Assembly: GCA_977006965.1 (NCBI GenBank)
Contig: OZ345352.1
Span: forward strand, 62,001-126,000
DNA length: 64,000 bases
Origin: Phymatolithon calcareum
Taxonomy: Eukaryota; Rhodophyta; Florideophyceae; Hapalidiales
Direction of reading: 5' to 3'
The notes below the pieces were generated by a model. That model saw nothing but the letters and a program-made list of their open reading frames with translations, was not told the origin of the DNA and made no database searches. Below, piece after piece: positions 11,815-21,199 of the stretch (position 1 is the stretch's first letter; every line of letters begins with the position of its first letter). Position numbers and translations under genes: made by a program.

Positions 11815-12340
11815 TTAATCACTCTGTCGGGTAGCAAACTTCTCGGAAATTAAAAGCTGTCTCTTCTTCAAATTCGTTAAGGGCGTACTGGAGATGTTTA
11901 CTGGCGTCAGACAGATTACAAATAAATGCCGATTCCTGAACTGGTCGGAACATGTTGTAGAGTGCGCTTCCGATACGCTTTCTTCCACGTCGTTATTACA
12001 CCCATCCATCGGTTGACGCACCGAGGTGATTTTGGGCCGCTAAGCAACCAGGGACATTTGCTTGCAAATATCTTGAATGTCCAAGTGCGAGCTCACATTG
12101 TCCACAATGAGCACGACCTTCTGCGACGTCCGCGCAGGAACAAAAGGAATGAAACAAAGTAAAACTACTTTTTAAACGTTGGACCGTTCGACCATGCCGG
12201 TTTGTTGCTGAAGTAGGGCACGGGTGGCTTCTCTAGACAGCAGCAACGCGGATTTTTAGGAGTGTCGATGATGGAGAGTAGCAGGTGCTCCGAGCCGTCT
12301 GCATTCATCCAGTTCTGCTGAAGCGTTAGCGATGCCAGTC
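11815..12340 (-). pseudogene. pogo/Tigger-like (DDE_1) transposase relic
   Basis: Read leftward, three blocks of the DDE_1 (jerky/pogo, Tc1-mariner superfamily) catalytic region occur in the right order. They are NWMNADGSEHLLLSIID...NPRC near 12250-12330, PPVPYFSNKPAW near 12190-12230, and VVLIVDNVSSHLD near 12090-12115. A stop (TAG) then precedes KITSVRQPMDG near 12002-12020. The VDN and QPMD aspartates correspond to the second and third catalytic acids. The blocks fall in different frames and one is followed by a stop, so the gene is dead. No terminal repeats were found. The palindromic element begins about 190 bp upstream of the first block and may have cut off the N-terminal DNA-binding region. 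Confidence 0.75.
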
Positions 12341-12630
12341 ATGGTGAGGAATGATGTAATGAATCCGTATCAGTTGAGCCGCCCTGGTCAATGATTCTCT
12401 CGGCCATTGCTATATTTTCATTACAGTACGTGTGAACGTTATGATTCTCGTGACAAAGCTAAAAGGGTAGCACTATATACCGTCTCGCAGTATCCAAAAG
12501 CGCACTATATCGCGACCCCCCCTGTATCGTAATTAAGTGGATTTATTGAGAAGGTACCATGTGTCCCAACTTGAGGAAAGTCGGCACCTTTCGTAGCACA
12601 TTCTACTAGTATCGGGATTTTTCAGTTACC

Positions 12631-13091
12631 TTACGCGGAGTTACATAGAATTAAGTCAATGGCTCTTCCCACGTCCTTCTCCTCTGCCGGAGTCCATATA
12701 GACTTCTTCAAGATTCTTTTGAGTGTTCCAACTGCCCATGCTCCTTGATTACCCATTTCTTCAATCAACTTTGGCAGATTTCTTGGAAAGTGACCTATGA
12801 ACCATCTTGCGCATAGAATTCTGTGCCTTCTTTCTTTCAACATCACTGCTTGGTGAGGTAAACCATGGAGAACGTGATGTTCCTGGCACGGCGTTCTTCT
12901 TGCTTCTCCCAGACTCGTAGGAGCACACTTTTGTCTTGAATGTCAATCAGGGTGCTCGGCTCACGCATCCGATCAAGTGTTTCGAGCTCTAGCTCTGCCC
13001 CCGCGTCCTTTGTTTCCTTCACAACGTTCCAAAGTCTTCGTCTTAACTCAATCCAAGTATCGAAAGCAGCAGTAAAAATCCAAAAGGACAT
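12631..13091 (-). pseudogene. WF..RFP family ORF, left arm of palindrome
   Basis: This minus-strand frame (12843-13091) carries VWEKQEERRARNI and ends at a stop. The next frame (12631-12846) continues with RHRILCARWFIGHFPRNLP, LIEEMGNQGAW, LKKSIWTPAEEKDV and ILCNSA. Comparison with the right arm shows that a single-nucleotide indel before the LHQAV segment caused the break. The protein is not recognised. It is Arg/Lys/Glu-rich with a WF-x(2)-[RH]FP core and a C-terminal EE-rich helix. Related copies lie at 13213-13617, 35335-35714 and 56556-56789. Confidence 0.55.
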
Positions 13092-13212
13092 CGCAACGAT
13101 ACTATTCGGAAAATGGGCAGGACGGCACTGGCGAAGACTAATGAAGCTGTGTCAGAATAAACCATAGGAGCTCCGACGACGGCACCTGCTATCAAGGCTG
13201 AGAAAAAGACTG

Positions 13213-13617
13213 GTGAAGGTAGCGAAAGACACGGAAGACTTCGTAGCACATATGGAACTCGAAACGCTCGAAAGTATTCGAAAATCGAACACGGAAGGTG
13301 ACAGTCAAGACGAATCAGACCTCCGCCGAGTATGGGAGCGGCAAGAAGAACGGCGTGCACGCAAAATCTTGTTTTGCAAAAATGGTCAACTGCACCAAGC
13401 AGTGAGGATGAAAGAAAGCAGATACAGAGTTCTTTGTGCAAGATGGTTTGTAGGCCGTTTCCCGAGAAACCTTCCAAAACTGATTGAAGAATAGGGCATC
13501 CAGGGAGCATGGAAAGTTGCAACTCTCAACAGAGTCCTGAGGAAACCTGCATGGACCGTTACAGAAGAGAAGGAAGTGGACCGAGCCACTGACGCGATAT
13601 TGTGCAATTCTGACTAG
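13213..13617 (+). pseudogene. WF..RFP family ORF, right arm of palindrome
   Basis: This mirror copy of the left-arm ORF carries VWERQEERRARKI, YRVLCARWFVGRFPRNLP and LIEE. An in-frame TAG follows at the position where the left arm has the Met of LIEEMGNQ. The same frame then continues through GIQGAW, LRKPAWTVTEEKEVDRA and ILCNSD to a stop at 13615-13617. The two arms have different lesions, so they decayed independently after duplication, which implies an ancestral intact gene. Confidence 0.55.
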
Positions 13618-13724
13618 ACAGTTGGAAAATCGACGCTAATAGAACATATGCCTAGAAAGGTGCCGACTTTCCCCTACAGTAGTTGGGGCACATGGTACCT
13701 TCTCAATAAATCCACTTAATTACT

Positions 13725-13945
13725 TATTTTTTGTGCCGTTTTCATTGGTTGTTTATGTGTTTGTTGTTTACGCAATTACTGTTTTTGCATTTGTTGTGCT
13801 TCTATTTGCTGTTCTTGCATGTGTTGTTATCTCATTTGCTGCTCCCCCATTAGTTGTTTCTGTACTTTTTGTTATTGCATTTGTTCATTTTGCATTTCTT
13901 TTCGTACTTGTTCTTTGCACATTTTTTGTTTCCTCTATGTGAATT
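13725..13945. repeat. Degenerate TTTGTTGTTTTTGCA-type repeat tract
   Basis: T-rich, loosely periodic sequence with recurring GTTGTTTTTGCATTTGTTGT-like words. It resembles 11390-11575. It opens a 69-codon hydrophobic frame (13733-13942) that is a composition artefact. Confidence 0.5.
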
Positions 13946-14071
13946 TGTTGCGACGAGTTTCTGGCACTATCTGATCTATGTCTTCGGGCATTACATTTAC
14001 ACGAAGTTGGATTGTACGCGATGCTTTGAAAATTGTACAGCTATGTCCTGTACTCATTTTAGTGGTAATAT

Positions 14072-14679
14072 ATGGGCCAATTGTCGAACAGCGATCTCAC
14101 TTCGTATGTGGAGAAAGCTAACAGCAGATCGGCATCAAACCCGAATGAAGAAATAGTAGCGGGCGCGCATTCTGTCCGCGATACTATCGGGAGGATTTTC
14201 TCCGACGCTGATATTTGTGATTGCCCTGTGAGCTGCATATACGGCGGGGACAAAAACGTAGAGAGCGAGAACGAAGAGCGTCCATCATTGCTTGTTGCGT
14301 ACGCAAAGGAACTGTTTGAGTTTAAGAGCTGGGACTCTTTTCTGAGAGAGAAAAAATGCGATGAGGAGGCTGCGGAAACTCGCGATCTGTCGTCAATACC
14401 GCTACATGTTAATAATGGAGCTGGTAGTCCTCAAATGGACATGGAAGACGATTTCGACCGGCGAGGACAGTCAGGACGATTCTTGCAGCATAGCCGTGAG
14501 TTTTAAAGTGTGAACCAAAAGTTTTTCCGCATGCCGTAATCATTTATTAATGTTGTGCTGTCTCTGCAGCTCTATTTCAAGTAGAAAGTCATACTTGGCG
14601 CGGAGGAAATCCTACTCGTCGGATAAAGGGGATGAATCTATTTAGACTCCCACATACCCTATTTTGCATAATGTCGTGA
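14072..14679 (+). CDS. Unrecognised two-exon gene (candidate 74-nt intron)
   Basis: The frame from ATG 14072 runs to a stop at 14506, but a strong donor (GTGAGT at 14496) and an acceptor with a pyrimidine stretch (CTGTCTCTGCAG ending at 14569) define a 74-nt intron. Splicing restores an open frame, with codon split CCT, to a TGA at 14677-14679, for a model of about 178 residues. The protein is acidic, with KNVESENEERPSLL, LREKKCDEEAAE and MDMEDDFDRRG, and becomes basic at the end (RGGNPTRRIKG). No domain is recognised. The hAT derivative sits about 250 bp downstream. Confidence 0.4.
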
Positions 14680-14919
14680 TGTGAATGCACTCACCGGCAT
14701 CAATGAAAAGCAATCTGGTAGAACTGGGACAGGCCGCATGTAAGAATCCATTATGAGGTCCAGAGCCTTTGTTTAGGTCAATAGAATAAAATTGCGTCTC
14801 CGACAACCAAGAATCCTGCTCTTCCATCAGACTGCATTGGTAAGAAGCAACAATGAAAAATGTATTATTGGTACCGGTCGACACAAAAATCATGGCGTGC
14901 ACAGCCCATAGGGATGCAA

Positions 14920-14927
14920 CATGACTC
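14920..14927. repeat. hAT target-site duplication, left
   Basis: CATGACTC, identical to 15569-15576. Eight bases is the diagnostic duplication length of hAT transposons. Confidence 0.85.
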
Positions 14928-15568
14928 CAAAGCATTGGAAAAAATAATTGCTATTGAAATTATTGAAATTATTGTTCCAATAATTTATTCCTGAGTCGCG
15001 CATATTTATTGTATTTATTGAGATCTTCGTGGTTACGACAATTATTTTATTTATTTGAAAGCATTATTTACTCGAGAACGCTCGACTAAGTCTACGTTTC
15101 TGGGGGAGAATGACAGCATTTTGGCCCGACGATTATATTGTTTATTTGGGCCCGATGGTATTCTTGAACAGTAAAGTGACATGTTTGTCATCGATAGCAC
15201 ATGACGTGTCGGCTGCGGAATCCTCATTTAGGATTATGAAAACCATTGTACCGACGTCGAATATGTGCGAGAGGTTTTTCTCTATCGCTGGTTACGCGTT
15301 GGATGACAGAAGAAGAAGCGTTATTCCTGCAAATTTCGAGAAGCAGATGTTCCTTCATGCTAACTCGGATGTGTGCGGAATCGAAGACGTCAATGCTATC
15401 GTGACAGAAAGCAGCTAGATGGATCCAATAATTGGGAATAACCAGTTATTTATTCCTCACTGAACTTAAATACAATAATTTATTCCTTCTGCGCTCAACA
15501 GTCTTGATATTTATTCTCGACACTGCGCGAGAAAAGAATAAAAATAAATAAATAATTCCAATGCTCTG
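14928..15568 (+). mobile_element. hAT transposon, internally deleted (641 bp)
   Basis: The element is bounded by perfect 8-bp target duplications. Its terminal inverted repeats are CAAAGCATTGGAA (left) and CAGAGCATTGGAA (right end, reverse-complemented), 12 of 13 matching and starting with CA as in hAT elements. The word AATAATTTATTCC recurs near both ends (about 14978 and 15470) as expected of subterminal transposase sites. Only the C-terminal part of the transposase is retained, so it is a non-autonomous deletion derivative that probably needed a relative elsewhere to move. The flanks align exactly once one duplication is removed. Confidence 0.85.
15110..15418 (+). pseudogene. hAT transposase C-terminal dimerisation domain
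   Basis: This 102-codon frame ends with the hAT dimerisation signature: VPTSNMCERFFSIAGYALDD, then RRRSVIPANFEKQMFLHAN. It corresponds to the PTSS..ER.FS.AG....R..L.P..V....FL.... pattern of Dimer_Tnp_hAT. The zinc finger and RNase H-like catalytic core are missing, so it cannot be an active transposase. The first Met (15110) is simply the first in the frame; the true N-terminus is deleted. Confidence 0.85.
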
Positions 15569-15576
15569 CATGACTC
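15569..15576. repeat. hAT target-site duplication, right
   Basis: CATGACTC, the partner of 14920-14927. Confidence 0.85.
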
Positions 15577-15935
15577 TGCGCTATTCGATCGCTTCTGGTC
15601 AAAAGGTTGCTAAATGAATAATCTAGTGATGCTGATATTCATTTCCTTCTGTTTCAGCTGCCGTCGTCTCCCCGTTGGCAAAAAAACGCTGAAGACTTTG
15701 TCACTGTTTTGATTAATACATGGGAGGACTGCATCACAGTGCAATGCGCCCACTGAGTGCCAAATGCATTTTTCAGAGTAGGCACACGCTTAGGAATTCT
15801 CTCAGCACAGAAAGGGTCGGATAAAACAGCTGTAGGGAAGGATCATAAAGAGCCCATGATGCAGACTTTCCACAATCACTCAACGTTTCTGACAATATCG
15901 AGCACCCCTGACTGCGAAGCTCATCGGCGACGCAC

Positions 15936-16890
15936 TTAGGCATGTGGGAATGGATGGATATACTGATTGGAGGCCCACAGAACTATTCCCGGGTTGCAAA
16001 AAGGGGCAGAATATCTACGAAGTCCAAACTGGATTCGAGGAGTTAAAAAATACTCTCCTGACGCTTGGTGACATACCAGGCTTGTTCTGTGCATTGCGTC
16101 AAAGATCCTCGGGACGGCAACATCGGCCCTCGCGTACTCGCTTGGAAGAACAATCTTGAGCGATATGAGTGGATTGTCGGACAGGTACCCGTACTTTGCG
16201 AGTGCCCCTGGATTCTTTAGATACACAATAGCGTTGAGTACGTGACACCTCGCTGTTAACGAATGGAACAATGCAGGGTTCACGGGTTCGAATAAAGTGG
16301 AGTAATGTGGCAAATGTCATAGACTACCCTAACTTCTCTCTCGAGCTTCTGGCGTTCTTTTGTTTTGTAGCTTCTTCCAATCGTCCCCGTTATCGTGGTA
16401 AAGCGCAGCCGAGAGCATTCTTACTGATTGAAGTTCGTCTCTTGTTAGACGATGGAGATCCAAAGTTCTCAACAAAGGCCAAAATACCCTCAGAATCTCG
16501 ATACGCCGAACTGATGCTTCGATAATGATAGAATCATGACGTGGAGGAGATAGAAGTTATTCTTCATATGTTGTGTCCTCAAGAACATGAACAGTTTGGT
16601 CAACAGCCGATGTAGGATCCATTAAATCATCAGATTCTGACGTGCTTTCCGAGAATTCCTCTAGCTGGCCGCCCGAGCTTCTCCCTCTTTCCGAATCGCG
16701 GCCCGGATCATTTTCAGAACCTTTTGATGCGGAAGCTATAGATATTGGCTGAGAGGACGGCGTCCCACGTCGAAGAGTTCCATTTCTTATGTCAGCTTTA
16801 GAAGAATGTACATTAATTCTTTCTACAAACGGCAAATTTGGAACACTCGAGCCAGAGTAGCGTCCCTCCGGGACCGATATCTCTTTTACA
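15936..16890 (-). CDS. Unrecognised minus-strand gene, fragmentary
   Basis: Two minus-strand frames look coding. The first (about 16557-16890) carries SVPEGRYSG, INVHSSKADIRNG and then a Ser/Glu-rich acidic C-terminus (GGQLEEFSESTSESDDLMD). The second (15936-16313, ATG at 16313) has 125 codons with LTARCHVLNAIVYLKNPGAL. They are in different registers and separated by about 240 bp with no clear splice pair, so they may be separate or decayed. No family is recognised. Confidence 0.25.
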
Positions 16891-17283
16891 TTGCCACCCC
16901 TATGTTATTGTCAGGTCTGGGTCAGCTTCTCTTTCTGCTTTCAAATCATGCAGCTAGTCCGGTCAAAGATTTGGAATTAGACATTGCTTGCGCACCGGCA
17001 CGCTGTCAGAACAAACTCAAAGGATGGGACTATGAGCTCTTCAGAGTTTGGTAGACTCTCGAGCACATGTTCGTTCCCTACTTCGTGCGTTGAGACGTTC
17101 GACCATGATGTAGTCCACCGAAGTTTAAAGCTCTTTTGAAGCTATACACTCGTATGATAATGATTTCAAAAGCACTGTAATCGACCCAGGCTATATCTCT
17201 TTAGCATTTCTATCCCAGTGCGGAAAGCGCTCTTTCTATACAGGCATATTGCATACAATGGACGCACGAAGCATGTTTAGACC

Positions 17284-19054
17284 GTGCTCAAGCTTAGAGC
17301 AGTAGCTAATTCCCTCATGCAATCAACGGAAAATCCACTGGGAACGGCAGAAGCAGAAAACGTCAGTGCTGAAAGCGTTATCGGCAACACGCTCGCACCG
17401 TCGCGACAAACTCACTTATGTCGAATTGAGAGTCGTCAACGAAACGACAAACTCGAATCGCTACGCGTCTTTTCCATCTTGACGACACTGCAAACGCCAG
17501 GAGCTCCGCAGCTCGATCAAGCGCACGAAGTACTACATTGCAGATCTCATGTGGACGAACGTCGGCACCATGTGGGATGATGTATTCTTCACGCACTTCA
17601 AATCCACATAGACACAGCAATTTCGCCAATCGTCAGTTTCCAGGATTGCATAATGACTTACACCTACAGCCTCCGCTCTCGAGCTCTATATCTTCCCTCG
17701 CTACGGTTAGCGGTTCTTTTCATCCGCGATTCGTAAATGCGGCGCAAATAGAGATTATTCAGGAGTCTCGTGCGCAGCTATCTCGGCATGTCAATCAGTT
17801 TCGCGAGCAGGAGCTTCCAGTGAATTGCTCGTGCACTCGAGCGAGCTTCAGTTTTCTTATGATGCGTATATTGTACGCAGAAATGTTATGTTTGCAGGCC
17901 TGAGCGTTACGAAGACACTTCTTGGTCCCGGAAATGAGCTATCGAAGCAGCTATATGTCGTAAATCAAGCCTCTTCGATCCGTCGAACTCTTTTAAGATC
18001 AAAGTCTGTCGATTTGTCCCTTCTCGAGTTTCGTTTATTAGCTAAATCGTGCTCCCAGAGTCAGAGAGTCTCGTGTTCTCCGATTTCGTCAAACTATTAC
18101 GTGCTACACCTACCGTGCAGCCAGGAAAATCAGTTTCAAGCTACGTTTCCCACGTTTCACGACTTCTCTACCGCTCTCGACATTGACATCGGGACAAGGG
18201 AGAAAGGGTTGCTCAAAGGACAGAAGAACGAGCGTAAAGCGGTAAGAGTTGTTCAAATCGTTGGCATTGAGCAAGTTGAGCGCCAATTGGAGCAAGGATT
18301 TATCCCTGTTTGCCGTGTTTTTCTAGGAATAGGTACCCCATACCAAGACCACAGCGCTCCTAGAGAGTGTTTGTTGCAGTCAAATGCATCATGATGATAA
18401 AGCTCTTGGGATTCGAGCATGGCTCTATCTACAGGATGCCCAGAACCTGCTGTATGGGATTTGCCGCAATCTTATCCTGGGTCAACGTCTCTGCAGGAGC
18501 TGTAAGAAAGCAGTATCAATGTCATTTTCGAGGAAAAACTCTTTCTTTCAATCGTATAAAAAGAAATTAGATCAAGCGGAATCCCGAGAAGGCCCCAACG
18601 CTGAATGCAGCTTAGGAACCATCAGATGCAGTATTCCAGCTGTCGCTGGCTGTTTATATCTGAAATAGATACTATTTTTCGACAAGAAATGACCGCGGAC
18701 AGCTTCCAGTGGAAAACTGTAGACATTCCGAGACCAGCGACAACTGGAAAAGCAAATGCAGTTAACAATCCCTCTAATGTGACTTCTAGCTGGTCAACCT
18801 GTCTTTTGAAGCCATGTGCTTCAGCCACTCGTGTCGTCGAAGCACCCACATTTTGCTTCGCCTCCATGCAAGAAGGCCTAGCTCATGTCTCAGTTAACTG
18901 CATGCCTATATCACTGTTAAGTCTCCAACAATGTTCAGATTTGATTTCGAAAGGCGGGAACACATATATGGCGGTACTACATTGTACAGAACCAGAGGCC
19001 ATTAGGGTACATAATTGTACAAAGCTGTCCCGTTACTCCAAAGTGAAGCTCTGA
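17284..19054 (+). CDS. Series of unrecognised plus-strand ORFs (decayed gene?)
   Basis: Plus-strand frames overlap or abut in series: 17284-17580, 17538-17903, 17825-18394 (189 codons, the longest), 18384-18668 (with IRAWLYLQDAQNLLYGICRN and a C-x2-C pair) and 18605-19054 (149 codons). The consistent strand and the frame hand-overs suggest one gene broken by frameshifts or carrying unplaced introns. No motif is recognised in any of them. Chance frames cannot be ruled out. Confidence 0.25.
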
Positions 19055-19964
19055 GAGATTTCAAAATAAATCATGAAATATCCACTTCACTCCAATCGCG
19101 CAATTCGTCGTCCCCACATTGCTGCTAGATGTGTCAAAGGGTCAAAAATTCTCATTATCCCACAGAGTAGCTTGTGTTCCAGACAAGTAATTCTGTCTCG
19201 ATGAGCTCATCTTCCTAGGTTTAAAAATCGATGACATCATCTGAAGTTGTGAGTCCTCATATCAATACTTGAATGCGTGGTAGTGCAGTGCATGAGGATG
19301 AAAGAGGGGCCTGTGCACAACGTTTTTACTTCTTCGCAGGGCTTGAAATTTTCTCTGGGGACTTGTCTAGCTCGAGTGCATTTTGGCAGATACATGATAC
19401 CTTGCAATATACCGGCGTCCCAAAAGAGGAGAAAAATAAGCATAAAAATGAAGAGAAGCGCATGCGCGAAAATGCCCTCCACTGCGTTTTCGAAAGACTA
19501 TTTTTCAAAAATGCTAATTTCGCCACATGTGTATGCACAAAACCGACATATTTCACGGTGCGTGCTCCTCCGGCGCGATTTGCAATCTCTCAGGAATCCC
19601 GTGTTCTCTTCTTTTCGCTATTGGCTGCATGCTGTAGTTTTACATTTCTTGATGATCGGCCCATGAAGTATGGAAAGTCAATTTTCCCAACAGCTCCCTG
19701 GGACGTTGAATGTGCATTTAGGAAAAGGAGGATCTATCAGAAACTTGATCGAAAACACAGTTAGAACTGGCGAGATAATTTGTAACGAAAAGCAGATCCG
19801 CAGAGGCGCAGGATAATGCGAAGGACCAAGAACATTTACTGTAGTGCATTCACCCAACGGGCACAAGGCAGGGTAGAGGGAAATACTAATATAGGTTTCT
19901 TCTCAACGAAACAGAACCATAAAAAGAATGAGACCAGCAAGATGATTCAAAAAACAAGACGTAA

Positions 19965-20296
19965 TTAACCCTCTCGTACTTCACATCCATTTCTGGACAA
20001 ATCTGTCCTTATTGGGACATTCGTATTTTATGGATATATTTTGTATATTGTTTTGATGAAAAGATTGAAAGATAGTCGATTTCGGTTCTTGAAATCCACC
20101 TTTTCTAGTTTGGACCTCTGTTACCGGGTCCTAACACTCTTTTCATCTGCGATTGCCGTACCGGGAGAGTCATAGAAATGTTGTGCGCGCAGTTTTTCAG
20201 AGTACTGGTCTATTGACATTTCCGCCCGAAATGCTCGGTTTTAGTGCAAACATCGAAGGTTTTTGCCCAATGTAGAACTGCGAGTATCATTTTTGT
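19965..20296. mobile_element. piggyBac-type element end, truncated
   Basis: TTAA at 19965-19968 is followed by CCCTCTCGTACT, the same 12 bases that start the MITE at 20301. TTAA plus a CCCT-starting terminus is the piggyBac pattern. No matching right end was found other than the one at 20892, so this is either the stub of an older element into which the MITE inserted, or an outer end of a composite. Confidence 0.5.
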
Positions 20297-20300
20297 TTAA

Positions 20301-20892
20301 CCCTCTCGTACTGCGACATTTGAGGTTAATTTGGATAAAGTAAAATAATTTTTTGTGCGACTCACGTGCACCGGAACAGTTTGTGAAGTTTTTAATGACT
20401 TTCCCCATGTATACGCGCTCCTACTGAGCAGGTTTGGAATGATTATATGAAGCGAGTGCGAACCTACAAGACAAGCGAAGATTTTTGTGTCCAAATCGGC
20501 CTATTCGTTCAGATGACGTAGAGAGCTCGCAGTTGCGAGCTCGGATATTATCTCAACGTGAATATCTTCTTCACTATAATACCTGGACCCGTATTTTTCT
20601 TTTTTACTAGGTATTGTGATAAAGAAGATATTCACGTCGAGATAATATCCCAACTCGCAACTGCGAGCTCTCTACATCATCTGAACGAATAGGCCGATTT
20701 GGACACATAAATCGCCGCTTTGCTTGTAGGTTCGCATTCGCTTCATTAAATCATTCCAAACGTGCTCAGTAGGAGCTCTTATACATGGGGAAAGACATGA
20801 AAAACTTCACGAAATGTTTCGGTGCGCGTGAGTCTCGGAGAAAAAGATTTTTCTTTACCCCAATAAATCTCAAAAGTTGCAGTACGAGAGGG
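20301..20892. mobile_element. Palindromic piggyBac-type MITE (592 bp)
   Basis: Flanked by TTAA on both sides (20297-20300 and 20893-20896). Termini read CCCTCTCGTACTGC on each strand. The two halves are inverted copies for about 280 bp with moderate divergence. Shared blocks include CTTTCCCCATGTATA, CCAAATCGGCCTATTCG and GAGAGCTCGCAGTTGCGAG, separated by a short loop near 20590. It has no coding capacity. TTAA target sites identify the piggyBac mechanism. Confidence 0.8.
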
Positions 20893-21199
20893 TTAAAGTA
20901 AGGAAAGGAGAAAAATAATGGAGATGAAGCCCGAGCAAGGATCAGAAACTAGAAAGAGAAAAGAAGGAACAAAGGGGTACTGCAATTGTGTCGCAAGCCA
21001 GCTTCAAAAATAACCTTCAATAACTGGAATATGCATCAAAGAAACGTTGATATATAAATGAAGACCGATCCACTCTTCAAGCAGACAGCAAGGCTGTAAT
21101 CTTGAATATCACTATCACACTGCACTGTACGCGTGGTGAGAAAGGCTACCTGCCCAATTTTGGCCAGGAGGTTATCCATAGAAAGCGGTCTTCATTGGC

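Larger units (their letters stand above)
12529..13723. mobile_element. Palindromic foldback-like element
   Basis: The left end (12529 onward) reads GTAATTAAGTGGATTTATTG. The right end (13723 leftward) gives the same string on the other strand, and both continue through AGAAGGTACCATGTG and GTCGGCACCTTTC. Homology extends along both arms for about 550 bp each, with clear divergence. Each arm encodes the same unknown ORF, pointing outward. No clean target duplication is visible. It could be a foldback-type transposon or an old inverted duplication. The flanks are low-complexity tracts and a pogo relic. Confidence 0.7.

Noticed and set aside
13733-13942. 69-codon highly hydrophobic ORF, apparent membrane protein
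   Set aside because: Produced by the T-rich degenerate repeat tract; the same composition occurs at 11.4 kb without such a frame.
14642-14935. 97-codon minus-strand ORF that stays open across the hAT empty site for about 20 codons
   Set aside because: It then meets a stop, overlaps the second exon of the plus-strand model, and shows no motif; kept as a shadow.
20030-20060. Possible promoter-like AT-rich stretch with TATATTTTGTATAT
   Set aside because: Lies inside the piggyBac-type end fragment; no transcript or gene start is supported.
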